Positions 25,127 to 34,594 of a stretch of 64,000 nucleotides of DNA are shown here, piece by piece. Origin of the DNA: Anaerolineae bacterium. GTDB lineage: Bacteria > Chloroflexota > Anaerolineae > Promineifilales > Promineifilaceae. Location: assembly GCA_023384415.1 (NCBI GenBank), contig JAHDWJ010000019.1, positions 80,456 to 144,455 of the forward strand. The letters run 5' to 3'. Below the pieces are notes generated by a model. The model saw nothing but the letters and a program-made list of their open reading frames with translations. It was not told where the DNA came from and made no database searches. Each line of letters opens with the position of its first letter. The stretch's first letter is position 1. The position numbers and the translations under genes are program-made.

Positions 25127-27478
25127 ATGATTGTGGGCATGGATTTTGGTACAACCAATTCCGGCATGGCTGTTTTTGATGGGCAAACCCTCAACCTTTT
25201 GCCTCTCGACCCAGCCAATAGTAACCCCCGTGTGGCCCGTACCGCCCTCTATGTCGCCAATGACCAGACCGTCGCTATTGGCCGTGAGGCCATTAACCGA
25301 TACCTGGACGAAAATATTGGCCGGTCGGTGCGGATGCAGAAGGTGTGGATGGGGGAGATTGATGTGCGTGGTGCGGATATGCACTTTGTCCAGGATATTT
25401 ATGTCTGGATTGATATTTTCTCCCCTGGCCGCCTCATGCTCTCGATTAAAACCAATTTACGCGATGTCAGTTTCCAGGGGACGGTCATCGGCCAGTTCTT
25501 TTATTCCCTGGAGAAGTTGGTGGCTCTGTACCTGATGGTGACAAAGGCCCGCGCCGAAACGATTCTAGGCCGGCCGCTTAAAGAGGTGGTATTAGGTCGG
25601 CCAGTCCATTTCTCTTTTAACCCGGAACAGGACAAGCTAGCCCAATCCCGGCTGCTCAAAGCGGCCCTCCTGGCCGGGTATGAGAAGGTGTACTTTCAAT
25701 ATGAGCCGGTCGCGGCCGCATACCATTACGCCACCACTAGCCGCCAAACCGAGAACATTCTCCTCTTCGACTTCGGTGGGGGGACGCTGGACGTGACGGT
25801 CATGCGGCTGGGGCCAAAAAGCCATGAGGTCCTGGCAACCGGGGGTATTCCCATCGCCGGGGATGTGTTTGACCAAAAACTCACCCGCGCCAAACTACCT
25901 CAACATTTCGGCGAAGGGGCCACCTACGGCCCGCGCCATCTACCCATCCCCGCCTGGATTTACAACAGCTTTTCAAGCTGGCAAACCATTGTAGATTTAC
26001 AAACCCAGGAAAATCGGCGCATGTTATTAGAGATGGCCCAAACCTCAACCAGGGGTCAAGAGTTCCAACGGCTGCATGATCTGGTAGCCGGTAATTATGG
26101 GCTGCTCATGTTTGATGCCGTCGAAAAGGCCAAACGAGAGCTGTCGGAGCGGGTGGGGACGATGATCCGGCTCGATTTTGCCGGGACGAAAGTGCTGGAG
26201 CTGGTAACGCGCAGCGAGTTTGAGCAGATTATTCATGCTGAGGTATTGGCTGTAGATAACCACCTGGATGAGATTGTCCTTGCTTCTGGGCTGCGTCCTG
26301 AGCAGATAGATGCGGTTATCCGCACCGGAGGGTCGGCGCAAATACCAGTCTTTTATGAGCTGCTGGGGCGCAAATTTGGGCGTGATAAGGTTCGCACCGT
26401 AGATGCGTTCAGCAGCGTTACTTCTGGTCTGGGGGTGTTTGCCCACCGCATTGAACAGGGTGAGGTTGAGGCTCAGGTGTACACTCACGACGATATTGTC
26501 ATCTCTGACCCCCACAATGACCGGCCTGAAGTCAACCCGATTAACCTGGATTGGGTGCGCCGGCGCATCGGCATTGTCAAAAGCCATCTCTCTAATGAAC
26601 CAACGGTTGGTCTGATTGTTATGGGGGAAGGGAAACAAGTCGCGGCCGCAACCATCCCCCAAACCACCCTTGCTCTGGCCCAACCCATTCCCTTATCCAC
26701 GCTCAACCTGCCCCCCCTCACCGATTTACGCCGGGTCATCACTGCCGATTTAGATGAGCCAATTTTGATCGCCACCACCCGCTACCGATTTCTGCGGCTA
26801 ACGGCACGCCAACTGCTTGATTTGCAGGAATTAGGCATGAGTTTGTTTGATTTGCACCGGTTTGGGGAGTATGAATATCTAACTGGGGTATACCGCTGGC
26901 AGGAGATTCGCCCAGCAGAGCGGTTTGTCCTGGTAACTAATTCCGGTTTTGGCCGCCCCTATTTCATGGAAAATATGCGGCCGCTGGTCGAAGGCCCACT
27001 GCCTCTCACCTTTGATCGCCTCCTGCCCGGTACGCCAATGGCTTTGTTGGGCACAACCCCACAGCAGCAGTTAGCTTTGGTGACAGAAGGGGGGAAAGGG
27101 TTACGCATCCCCGTTGGCCCGCTCAAAACGGTTGGCTCCCAGGCTATTAATCTGGTTTCTGAGAACCGGCTGATGGCCGCCGTGCCCGTTACAGAGGAGA
27201 CAGAACTACTGCTGGTAACAAGTTCGGGCCAGGCCCGGCGGCTTAAGGCGGAGCAGCTTCCCCTGGTAGAGCAGGCCAATCAGAAAGGAAAAGCGTTGTT
27301 GTCGCGGCCGCAAATCCGCGTTGTCACCCCCATCACCCCTGGCCAGCCCGTCTGGCTCCTCACCCCCACCCGTCTCATCCCCATCAACCCCACATCCATC
27401 CCCCTCTCCCTCTCCACTGTCGCCAAACCCCTTCTCAAACTCCTCCCCGGCGAAGAAATTTTGACCTGCCTGATGTAA
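25127..27478 (+). CDS. Hsp70-like ATPase fused to GyrA-type C-terminal blades
   Basis: 783 residues. Residues 1-440 are an Hsp70/actin-type ATPase of the YegD group: phosphate 1 DFGTTNSGMAVFD (6-18), phosphate 2 LLFDFGGGTLDVTV (212-225), adenosine motif AVIRTGGSAQIPVFYELLG (396-414). The Hsp70 substrate-binding domain is absent. Instead residues about 540-783 hold repeated strands of the DNA gyrase A C-terminal beta-pinwheel kind: FVLVTNSGFGRPYFM, LALVTEGGKGLRIPV, LLLVTSSGQARRLKAEQLPL then QKGKAL, and VWLLTPTRLIPINP, spaced about 45-50 residues. In GyrA these blades wrap DNA. A chaperone-type ATPase coupled to a DNA- or protein-binding propeller is inferred; its role is unknown. Confidence 0.75.
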   Translation: MIVGMDFGTTNSGMAVFDGQTLNLLPLDPANSNPRVARTALYVANDQTVAIGREAINRYLDENIGRSVRMQKVWMGEIDVRGADMHFVQDIYVWIDIFSPGRLMLSIKTNLRDVSFQGTVIGQFFYSLEKLVALYLMVTKARAETILGRPLKEVVLGRPVHFSFNPEQDKLAQSRLLKAALLAGYEKVYFQYEPVAAAYHYATTSRQTENILLFDFGGGTLDVTVMRLGPKSHEVLATGGIPIAGDVFDQKLTRAKLPQHFGEGATYGPRHLPIPAWIYNSFSSWQTIVDLQTQENRRMLLEMAQTSTRGQEFQRLHDLVAGNYGLLMFDAVEKAKRELSERVGTMIRLDFAGTKVLELVTRSEFEQIIHAEVLAVDNHLDEIVLASGLRPEQIDAVIRTGGSAQIPVFYELLGRKFGRDKVRTVDAFSSVTSGLGVFAHRIEQGEVEAQVYTHDDIVISDPHNDRPEVNPINLDWVRRRIGIVKSHLSNEPTVGLIVMGEGKQVAAATIPQTTLALAQPIPLSTLNLPPLTDLRRVITADLDEPILIATTRYRFLRLTARQLLDLQELGMSLFDLHRFGEYEYLTGVYRWQEIRPAERFVLVTNSGFGRPYFMENMRPLVEGPLPLTFDRLLPGTPMALLGTTPQQQLALVTEGGKGLRIPVGPLKTVGSQAINLVSENRLMAAVPVTEETELLLVTSSGQARRLKAEQLPLVEQANQKGKALLSRPQIRVVTPITPGQPVWLLTPTRLIPINPTSIPLSLSTVAKPLLKLLPGEEILTCLM

Positions 27479-27492
27479 ACGAATAGCCCCGC

Positions 27493-27618
27493 TTATTCAT
27501 CAGGCCAAACTTGTTCCGTTTGCCATGCCACAACTTCATCAAGGGGCATTGGCCTCTGGGCAAAGGCGGCCGCTTCTTGTTTCTCCGACAGCTTGACCCT
27601 ATGATGAGTATCGCCAAA
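27493..27618 (-). pseudogene. possible 3' remnant of an unknown gene
   Basis: An open stretch without start codon reads HHRVKLSEKQEAAAFAQRPM then PLDEVVAWQTEQVWPDE and stops at 27493. It contains one GCGGCCGC in the Ala-Ala-Ala frame, as real genes here do, and is closed upstream by a stop at 27619. I do not recognise it. Confidence 0.25.
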
Positions 27619-27641
27619 CTATCCGCATGAAGCAAAAACCA

Positions 27642-27671
27642 TTCATGTTAATTCGTGAAATTCATGGCAAA
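27642..27671 (+). repeat. short dispersed repeat (TTAATTCGTGAAATTC)
   Basis: CATGTTAATTCGTGAAATTC followed by ATGGC recurs with one or two changes at 35704-35731, inside the 101-bp element there. Confidence 0.5.
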
Positions 27672-27689
27672 ACTCTTATCAGGTTTGGC

Positions 27690-27718
27690 TTGTTCAGATT
27701 GGATAGCCTGAGTATAAC
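27690..27718 (+). promoter_or_regulatory. predicted sigma-70 promoter of argH
   Basis: TTGTTC (27690-27695), 17 bp, TATAAC (27713-27718). This gives a leader of about 120 nt before ATG 27847. Confidence 0.4.
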
Positions 27719-27846
27719 AAGGCAAGAGTACTCAAGGTACAATAGACCAAAAATTTGACCATAACCGAGGACGAATGAAGGATAACCTGGGTTGGGTGTT
27801 CATCCATGCGGCGTCTTTCGTTCTCGGCGGCTACAGGATAAATGAT

Positions 27847-29214
27847 ATGAGTAAACTTTGGGGCGGCCGCTTCAGCAAGGCCACCGACGCAATGGTTCAT
27901 CAATTTAATGCCAGCCTCCCCTTTGACCAGCGGCTGTATGATGAGGATATTACCGGCAGTATCGCCTGGGCCAGAGGGTTGCAAGCGGCCGCGGTGCTGA
28001 CCCCCCTGGAAGCGGATACCCTGGTGGCCGGGCTGGAGCAGGTACGCCAGGAGTTTGAGCAGGGCACATTCCCGTTTGCCCCTGGGGATGAGGATATTCA
28101 TTCGGCGGTGGAGCGGCGGCTAACGGAGTTAGTAGGGCCGGTAGGGGGAAAGTTACATACGGGCCGCTCGCGCAATGACCAGGTAGCAACCGATTTTCGC
28201 CTCTGGGTGATGCGGGCGGTAGAACAGTTACAGCTCCATCTACGTGATTTACAGCAAGCCCTCATTGAGCGAGCAGAAGTTGATCTATCTACCCCGATGC
28301 CAGGGTATACCCACCTGCAACATGCCCAGCCGGTAACCTGGGGCCATTGGCTGCTATCCCATTTTTGGCCGCTGGTGCGAGATGGGGAACGGCTGCGGCA
28401 GGCGGGGGTGAACGCGGCCGCGCTCCCTCTAGGTTCCGGGGCGTTGGCGGGCACAGCCTACGCGGTAGACCGGGAAGCGTTGGCCCAGGCGTTAGGGTTT
28501 GCGACGGTCATCCCCAACAGCCTGGATGCCGTGTCTGACCGGGATTTTGCCGCCGATTTTCTGTACGCGGCCGCGCTTCTCTCTATTCATCTTAGCCGGT
28601 TATCTGAGCAGCTAATCCTGTTCAGCAGTGCCGAATTTGGCTTTGTGCAGTTAGATGACGCTTACAGCACCGGCTCTAGCCTCATGCCGCAAAAGAAAAA
28701 CCCGGACACCCTGGAATTGACACGCGGCAAGGCCGGCCGCCTGCTGGGCTACCTGGTAGGGTTATTAACCACCCTCAAAGGACTGCCGTCCACCTATGAC
28801 AAAGATTTACAAGAAGATAAAGAGCCGGTCTTCGCGGCCTATGATACCCTCTGCCTGACCCTGCCCATCATGGCTGGGGTTATCCGCACCTTGACAGTAC
28901 ACCCGGAGCGGATGGCCGCCCAGCTAGAGCCGAATTTGCTGGCGACCGACCTGGCTGATTATCTGGTGCGGCGGGGAGTGCCCTTCCGGCAGGCCCATGA
29001 GTGGGTAGGGATGGCCGTGCAGATGGCCGAACAGGCAAACATCCCCCTCACTGCCCTTACCCTGGCACAGTTGCAAACCATTACGCCCCAATTTGGCCCG
29101 GATGTGTTGGCGGTTTTCGATTTTGCCACTTCTTTAGAGCAGCGTCAGGCGATAGGGGGTACGGCCGCGGCCGCGCTGCAAGCACAGTTAGCCAGGGCCA
29201 AAGCGGTGGGATGA
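27847..29214 (+). CDS. argH: argininosuccinate lyase
   Basis: 455 residues from ATG 27847 (MSKLWGGRFS), the usual ArgH beginning; 24 additional upstream codons are in frame but not conserved. The fumarase/aspartase superfamily signature TGSSLMPQKKNPD is intact, and TGRSRNDQVATD and TPMPGYTHLQHAQP supply further active-site residues. It splits argininosuccinate into arginine and fumarate, the last step of arginine synthesis. No other arg gene is in the window, so it is a single-gene unit. Five octamers GCGGCCGC lie in the gene, mainly as Ala-Ala-Ala codons. Confidence 0.95.
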   Translation: MSKLWGGRFSKATDAMVHQFNASLPFDQRLYDEDITGSIAWARGLQAAAVLTPLEADTLVAGLEQVRQEFEQGTFPFAPGDEDIHSAVERRLTELVGPVGGKLHTGRSRNDQVATDFRLWVMRAVEQLQLHLRDLQQALIERAEVDLSTPMPGYTHLQHAQPVTWGHWLLSHFWPLVRDGERLRQAGVNAAALPLGSGALAGTAYAVDREALAQALGFATVIPNSLDAVSDRDFAADFLYAAALLSIHLSRLSEQLILFSSAEFGFVQLDDAYSTGSSLMPQKKNPDTLELTRGKAGRLLGYLVGLLTTLKGLPSTYDKDLQEDKEPVFAAYDTLCLTLPIMAGVIRTLTVHPERMAAQLEPNLLATDLADYLVRRGVPFRQAHEWVGMAVQMAEQANIPLTALTLAQLQTITPQFGPDVLAVFDFATSLEQRQAIGGTAAAALQAQLARAKAVG

Positions 29215-29222
29215 TACCATCC

Positions 29223-29666
29223 TCACCCCTCACCCCTTTGCACTGGTGGGGTAGGGTTGCCGGTGATGACACCGACCAATCCTTGCCGATCTAATTTACG
29301 GTCCACGTACCATTGATCCAGCCAGGCCAGCGCTTCATCTACCTCATTAAAAAAGGCAAACCGTTTATAGCCTCGGCTGGAAAGGGCTTCCAGGCTGATG
29401 AGAAAAGTCATAAAGATGTTGCCCGGATTGCCTACAAAGGCGACCGGGGTATCAAAAACTACCCCTTTCATCCGCTGGCTGGCTACCAGCAGCCCACTGA
29501 CCCGAAACCGTAGCCTGCGAAAATCAAGCACCAGACCAATCGCATCGCCAATCGCATGGTAATCAGTGTAATTCAGGTCAAAATAATGATGGGCCATCTC
29601 CTCATTTAAGGGACCATCAAAGGTATAAATTACATTGAGACCAAGGCGTTGGCAGGTGACAGGCAT
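29223..29666 (-). CDS. conserved small protein of unknown function, STAS-like
   Basis: 147 residues from ATG 29666, with GAGG 7 nt upstream. Strand-helix alternation (LNVIYTFDGPLN, AIGLVLDFRRLRFR, GVVFDTPVAFVGNPG, YKRFAFFNEVDEALAWLDQW) resembles single-domain STAS-like proteins that regulate by protein contact, but no defining motif is present. It ends 8 bp from argH, convergent. Function not recognised. Confidence 0.5.
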   Translation of the reverse strand: MPVTCQRLGLNVIYTFDGPLNEEMAHHYFDLNYTDYHAIGDAIGLVLDFRRLRFRVSGLLVASQRMKGVVFDTPVAFVGNPGNIFMTFLISLEALSSRGYKRFAFFNEVDEALAWLDQWYVDRKLDRQGLVGVITGNPTPPVQRGEG

Positions 29667-29722
29667 GGCAAACCTCAATCCGTTAAGCTAACTAAATAAT
29701 CATCCACAAACAAGTTTCGCCC

Positions 29723-29756
29723 AGATTTGACAGGTTGTGGGAAACCTGTCAAATCT
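29723..29756. terminator. 14-bp perfect hairpin
   Basis: AGATTTGACAGGTT (29723-29736) pairs with AACCTGTCAAATCT (29743-29756) around a 6-nt loop. No U-tract. It lies downstream of the L,D-transpeptidase gene and is the third member of the long-stem hairpin family in this window. Confidence 0.6.
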
Positions 29757-29823
29757 AAACCGGTAAATAATCCACGATTGGGGGATTAGCCTGGGAAAAA
29801 TCGGCGTTAATCGGCGAACAAAA

Positions 29824-29926
29824 GTAACTACTAAGGCACACAAGAATTTTACCGCGAAGACGCCAAGATCATTAAGAATTTCTTGAGAAACTTTGTGTTT
29901 TTCGTGTCTTTGCGGTTAATCGTTAC
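29824..29926. repeat. 103-bp element with terminal inverted repeats, copy B
   Basis: Same length as copy A and in the opposite orientation. GTAACTACTAA at 29824-29834; the far end TTAATCGTTAC (29916-29926) has two mismatches. It begins 9 bp after the stop codon of the L,D-transpeptidase gene. Confidence 0.75.
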
Positions 29927-29934
29927 CTTTGTTG

Positions 29935-31101
29935 TTAATAATGAACGTAGACAATGGTCCCTATTGAGGCCCAATTGAACAGGAATTCAGCATCTTTGAG
30001 GTTAACATTGACACAGCCGTGGCTGGCGACATTGCCAAAGTTGGTATGCCAGTAAGCCCCATGGATGGCGTAATCACCATAAAAATACATGACGTGGGGG
30101 ACGTTGGGTAGATAATAGGTATAGCCCAGCGGCCGCCCATCCATGTTTTGGCTCTCATAGCGCAGATAAATGCGGAACTGCCCGGTAACAGTAGGGGTAT
30201 GGGCACGCCCAGTGGAGACGAGTGAGGTCAAGATGGCGGTATCCCCCTCATAAGCGGTGAGGGTTTGGGTACTCAAATTGACGCTGATCCATTTCTCGCC
30301 GGGTCTGAGGCCGGCGGGTCTGCTTACCGGGTCAGCCAGCCCTACGTAGGTGGGATGGGGGGTTGGCGTAGGGGTAGGAGTGTTGGTGGGGGTGGGGGTG
30401 TTGGTGGGGATAGGGGTCGCCGTCCAGGTGAGGCGGGGTTCCTGGCTCTGGCTAACGATGTTTTTGGCCTGGATACGTACCGGGGTGGCGACATCGGCCA
30501 GAAAACCACCCATCATAGCCGGTTCAATCGGGTTCAGCAGGATGTTGTCAGGCTGGGGGATGGGGGTGAGGGTTGCCGTAGCCACCGGGATGACTGCGGC
30601 CGCGACCGGTTCTCCCCTGCTCCCCTGACTCAACCACAAGGCCGTAATAGCTATCAACACAATGACCAACCCGACCGCGGCCGCGGCCATTAACCATCCC
30701 TTCAGGCCAGATACAGCGGGGTGTGGGGGCGTTGGGGTTGGGATTTCAGTTACAGGGGGTACAGCCGCAGCCCTTTTCACCGGTAAGGGAGCCGGTTTAG
30801 GTGGCGGGGGTGAAGGGGCAGGGGCAGCCGGTGGGGGAACGGGCTGGGCTGACAATCGCTGCTCAGCCCACTGCCTGGCCTGGATCACTTTAGGATTTGC
30901 CGGTTGCAGCTTTTCGGCCTGGGCAATAAATCGCCGGCTCAACTCTGGGGAGTCTGACAGGCCAGCCAGCCCCAACCAGATGCGGTATTCGCCGGGGTCC
31001 TGTTGGGCAGCTTGTTTAAGCAGTTGAAATGCCTCGGCTTTGCGGCCGCTTTTGACCAGTTGGTGAGCGTCAATCAATAAGGTTTGGGTAGGCCGGGTCA
31101 T
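29935..31101 (-). CDS. membrane-anchored L,D-transpeptidase (YkuD) with TPR-like N-terminus
   Basis: 388 residues. An N-terminal TPR-like helical part (about 1-65) is cytoplasmic, followed by a Pro-rich linker, one membrane helix (about 130-155), and an outside Thr/Pro repeat (PTNTPTPTNTPTPTPTP). The C-terminal 120 residues are a YkuD domain with IHGAYWHTNFG and SHGCVNVN; the nucleophile is about Cys363. It should form 3-3 cross-links in peptidoglycan or attach proteins to it. The start overlaps the stop of the amidase gene (TAATG), so both wall enzymes are made together. Confidence 0.88.
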   Translation of the reverse strand: MTRPTQTLLIDAHQLVKSGRKAEAFQLLKQAAQQDPGEYRIWLGLAGLSDSPELSRRFIAQAEKLQPANPKVIQARQWAEQRLSAQPVPPPAAPAPSPPPPKPAPLPVKRAAAVPPVTEIPTPTPPHPAVSGLKGWLMAAAAVGLVIVLIAITALWLSQGSRGEPVAAAVIPVATATLTPIPQPDNILLNPIEPAMMGGFLADVATPVRIQAKNIVSQSQEPRLTWTATPIPTNTPTPTNTPTPTPTPHPTYVGLADPVSRPAGLRPGEKWISVNLSTQTLTAYEGDTAILTSLVSTGRAHTPTVTGQFRIYLRYESQNMDGRPLGYTYYLPNVPHVMYFYGDYAIHGAYWHTNFGNVASHGCVNVNLKDAEFLFNWASIGTIVYVHY

Positions 31102-31895
31102 TATTTTTTCTCCAGGAAACAGAGGATACCTTGCACCAGACCATCCGCTGGGATATGGGCGTCACTGGTTAAGAGTGTCCGGTCGAGATTCATAAACCCC
31201 ACTTCAATGATTAAAGCGGGCAGCCTTGTCTCGATGGTACGAAAAACATGGTAATCGGTCATATGGGGGGTAATGGTGTGGGCGTGGTAAGCCAGGCCAG
31301 TGGTCAGATAATATTGCTGTAGAATACATTGCTCTAACAGGTTAGAATCATTAAACGGCGAGGCCGCAATCTTAAAACCGCTGGTGGAGCTGTTGATCTC
31401 CGCGCAGGAGTCGGCATGGATAGAGATGAGGGCATCTCCCTGATAAACAGCCAGACGAGGATCAAATTCGGCCAGGATGTCACTGGCAATACCACGAGAA
31501 GCCAGTGAGATCGCTACCCGTTGGGCAATATCCAGGTTGATTTCCGCTTCGGTGAGGCCATCCGGGCAAACGGCCCCACTATCACTATCTTTATGCCCGG
31601 CGATGAGGCCGATGCGTGGGCCAGATGAGGTAGGTTGGGTGGTTTGGTCGGCGGCCGCGCCCCCAAACAAGGGTACGTTGAAAGGGGATTCTCCTTGAAC
31701 AGCCTGAACAATAGCGGTCGCATCACCGGGATCTGGGTTAAAATACAGGTAAATGGCTAACATGCCTGCGGCCGCGACCAGCAAAAATATCGCCAGGGGA
31801 ACATTATTCCTCAGCCAACGCATAAGCGGAGAAACGGGGCGGTTACTGCGTTCGCGGTTTCGATAACTGTGCATTATGTCTATTATTTTACACAA
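31101..31895 (-). CDS. N-acetylmuramoyl-L-alanine amidase (Amidase_3)
   Basis: 264 residues (or 256 if translation begins at ATG 31871). One membrane helix near the N-terminus (about 33-52) anchors it outside. Zinc ligands of the amidase_3 family are visible: His in GLIAGHKDSDSG, Glu in LTEAEINLD, His in ISIHADSC, and catalytic Glu in LIIEVGFMN. It cuts the bond between N-acetylmuramic acid and L-alanine of peptidoglycan. Coupled by TAATG overlap to the L,D-transpeptidase gene. Confidence 0.87.
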   Translation of the reverse strand: MCKIIDIMHSYRNRERSNRPVSPLMRWLRNNVPLAIFLLVAAAGMLAIYLYFNPDPGDATAIVQAVQGESPFNVPLFGGAAADQTTQPTSSGPRIGLIAGHKDSDSGAVCPDGLTEAEINLDIAQRVAISLASRGIASDILAEFDPRLAVYQGDALISIHADSCAEINSSTSGFKIAASPFNDSNLLEQCILQQYYLTTGLAYHAHTITPHMTDYHVFRTIETRLPALIIEVGFMNLDRTLLTSDAHIPADGLVQGILCFLEKK

Positions 31896-31933
31896 CTATC
31901 GCTTAAGGGGAAGTAGTTTGTCACCTTTTGCTT

Positions 31934-31963
31934 TTGAACTGGCTCTTAATGATGGACGATATT
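31934..31963 (+). promoter_or_regulatory. possible promoter of ftsH
   Basis: TTGAAC (31934-31939), 18 bp, GATATT (31958-31963). AGAGGTGA then provides the ribosome-binding site before ATG 31985. Confidence 0.35.
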
Positions 31964-31984
31964 TGTGTAAAGAGGTGAAACAAT

Positions 31985-33856
31985 ATGGACGAACAACCTA
32001 AAAATAACAGCGGTGGTGGGGTTCCCATCTGGGTCTGGATTATTACCGCCCTGGCCATCGTATTGGGTATTCAACTATGGTTTAGTGGTGGTCTTAACCG
32101 CCCCCAAGAAATTCCTATTTCCGAATTTATGGAACAGGTGAAAAACGGTCAGATCAATGAATTTGTGGTGCGCCGGGATCGATTCCTGGCCGATCTCCCC
32201 AATGGCACCTCCATTTCCGCGGCCAAAGGGCCAACCGATACACTCAAAGATTTGTTTGAGATCTATCAGGTCCCCCAAAATCGCATTGGACAATTGGTCA
32301 TCCGCAATAACAATTTAGAAGGGTGGAATACCTTTTTGAGTATTGGCTTTTCCATCTTGCCTATTTTGCTGCTAATTTGGATTTTCACCCGCGGCTTTCG
32401 CCAATTACAAGGAGGCGGTGGCAATAGTATCTTTGGGTTTGGCCGCAGCCGTGCCCGCACCATTAATGATGGCGACCGCCCCACCGTTACCTTTAGCGAT
32501 GTGGCCGGGGTGGAAGAGGCCAAAGAAGAAGTCCAAGAAGTGGTACAATTTTTGCGCGAACCAGAGAAATTTGTTCAGGTCGGAGCGCGGATTCCCAAAG
32601 GGGTGCTGATGGTAGGGCCGCCGGGAACGGGTAAAACGCTGCTAGCGCGGGCGATTGCTGGGGAAGCTGGCGTCCCCTTTTTCCACATTTCGGGGTCGGA
32701 ATTTGTGGAAATGTTTGTGGGTGTGGGCGCCAGCCGGGTGCGGGATCTGTTTGATAAAGCCAAACAACATGCTCCGTCTATCGTCTTTGTAGATGAAATT
32801 GATGCTGTCGGCCGTCAGCGCGGGGCTGGTTTGGGGGGTGGCCATGATGAGCGAGAACAGACGCTGAACCAGATTCTGGTGGAGATGGACGGGTTCTCCA
32901 ATGAGACCAACGTGATCGTCATTGCCGCCACGAACCGGGCGGATGTATTAGACCCGGCTCTGCTGCGCCCTGGGCGATTTGATCGTAAGGTGGTAGTGGA
33001 TTTGCCAGATGTCCGCGGCCGCGAAGCTATCCTTAAAATTCATTCCCGGGGTAAACCGATTACCAATGAAGTCAGCCTATCTGACATGGCCCGTCTGACG
33101 GCCGGATTCTCCGGGGCTGACCTGGCAAACCTGGTCAATGAAGCGGCCATTTTTGCCGCTCGCCGCGGCCGCAACCAGGTGATTCCCCTCGATTTTCAGG
33201 ACGCCTTTGATCGCATCGTTATTGGGCCAGAGCGAAAAAGTGCGGTGATGAGTGAAGAGGATAAGGAAGTGCTGGCGTACCATGAGGCCGGCCACGCCCT
33301 GGTGCAATTCTTCCTGCCCCATACTGACCCGGTACAGAAGATTACGATCATTCCTCGCGGCCGCGCCGGGGGGTTCGTGATGAGCCTACCCCAAGATCGC
33401 TTACTTTATACCCGGGAACATTTCGAGGATCGCATCGCCACCACCCTGGCGGGCCGGGCCGCGGAAGAAGTCGTTTTTGGCCGCATCACCACTGGGGCCT
33501 CCAACGATTTGCAGCAAGCAACCCGCTTTGCCAGGGCTATGGTCATGCAATTTGGCATGAGTCCACGAGCCGGGCTGCTCTCCTTTGATGAAAGCTCCGG
33601 CAGCGTTTTCCTGGGGCGTGACCTCAGCTATGGCCGTAATTACAGCGAAGCCACAGCCACCGTTATTGACGAAGAAGTCAACCGGATCAGTGACGAAGCG
33701 TACCAAAGGGCCAAAGAAACATTGCGGGCCCATCGGGACAAATTAGAAAAGTTGGCCCAACTACTTATCGAGGTCGAAACCCTGGATCGGGAAGAGTTTG
33801 AGGCTTTGATGAACCAGGAACCCCTCATCCCAGTAGATGAGCCAGTCATGGCTTAA
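31985..33856 (+). CDS. ftsH: ATP-dependent zinc metalloprotease FtsH
   Basis: 623 residues, normal length. Two membrane helices (about 15-34 and 117-135) enclose a short outer domain. AAA+ module: Walker A GPPGTGKT (211-218), Walker B IVFVDEID (266-273), second region of homology [18 protein letters not shown]. Protease: zinc site HEAGH (433-437) and third ligand Asp in TTGASNDL (508). It extracts and degrades unfolded membrane proteins and short-lived regulators. Monocistronic by spacing. Confidence 0.97.
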   Translation: MDEQPKNNSGGGVPIWVWIITALAIVLGIQLWFSGGLNRPQEIPISEFMEQVKNGQINEFVVRRDRFLADLPNGTSISAAKGPTDTLKDLFEIYQVPQNRIGQLVIRNNNLEGWNTFLSIGFSILPILLLIWIFTRGFRQLQGGGGNSIFGFGRSRARTINDGDRPTVTFSDVAGVEEAKEEVQEVVQFLREPEKFVQVGARIPKGVLMVGPPGTGKTLLARAIAGEAGVPFFHISGSEFVEMFVGVGASRVRDLFDKAKQHAPSIVFVDEIDAVGRQRGAGLGGGHDEREQTLNQILVEMDGFSNETNVIVIAATNRADVLDPALLRPGRFDRKVVVDLPDVRGREAILKIHSRGKPITNEVSLSDMARLTAGFSGADLANLVNEAAIFAARRGRNQVIPLDFQDAFDRIVIGPERKSAVMSEEDKEVLAYHEAGHALVQFFLPHTDPVQKITIIPRGRAGGFVMSLPQDRLLYTREHFEDRIATTLAGRAAEEVVFGRITTGASNDLQQATRFARAMVMQFGMSPRAGLLSFDESSGSVFLGRDLSYGRNYSEATATVIDEEVNRISDEAYQRAKETLRAHRDKLEKLAQLLIEVETLDREEFEALMNQEPLIPVDEPVMA

Positions 33857-33991
33857 GAGGCAGCTTTACTCAACGTGGCGATAAATTAACACCTGACTCC
33901 AGGTTTTCCCGCTGCCCGGTGTCATCCGGTTGGGTGAGGCTTGTACTGGGTTTGCCGAAGTAGGGATGGTGGGGGTCATAAGGGTAGGTAT

Positions 33992-34582
33992 ATGAACTTG
34001 CTTGTTGCTACCCATAATCCCGGTAAGATTCGGGAAATGAATGAGATATTAGCTGGATTTGGGGTTCGCTGCCTGAGTCTAAATGAGGCGGGCATCAGTG
34101 AGGATGTGGAGGAGACAGGTGCCACATTTACGGAGAATGCAGTTCTGAAGGCGGTATATTACGCGGCCGCGACGCAACTCCTCACCCTGGCCGATGATTC
34201 TGGCCTGGAAGTGGATGCTCTGAACGGGGATCCAGGTGTTTACAGCAAACGGTATGGGGGAGAAACACCCCCTCTTTATGCCCGCCTCATGGGCGAAATC
34301 CAGGATGTGCCCTGGGTAGAACGCACCGCCCGGTTTCGCTGCGTGGTCGCTCTGGCTAATGGGTCTGGGCTAATTGGTACTGCCGAAGGGGTGTGTGAAG
34401 GGATGATCGCCTTTGAGCCGAAGGGAAGTGGGGGATTTGGGTATGATCCGGTGTTTTATTTGCCCGAATGGGGGCAAACGATGGCTGAGTTAACCGCCGA
34501 GGAAAAGCATCGGATCAGCCATCGCGGCCGCGCCCTGGCCGCGATATTCCCTTTACTGCGGCAGGTTGTAGACAAAGAATGA
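33992..34582 (+). CDS. rdgB: XTP/dITP pyrophosphatase
   Basis: 196 residues from ATG 33992; an upstream in-frame ATG adds 17 non-conserved residues. MNLLVATHNPGKIREM is the classic Ham1/RdgB N-terminus, with catalytic residues in LTLADDSGLEVDAL, GSGGFGYDPVF and the C-terminal KHRISHRGRAL. It removes deaminated purine nucleotides (ITP, XTP, dITP) before they enter nucleic acids. Confidence 0.95.
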   Translation: MNLLVATHNPGKIREMNEILAGFGVRCLSLNEAGISEDVEETGATFTENAVLKAVYYAAATQLLTLADDSGLEVDALNGDPGVYSKRYGGETPPLYARLMGEIQDVPWVERTARFRCVVALANGSGLIGTAEGVCEGMIAFEPKGSGGFGYDPVFYLPEWGQTMAELTAEEKHRISHRGRALAAIFPLLRQVVDKE

Positions 34583-34594
34583 CACAGGAATACC

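Noticed and set aside
33890-33910. Terminator ACCTGACTCCAGGTTTT after ftsH
   Set aside because: Stem of only 5 bp and 4 T; too weak to support.
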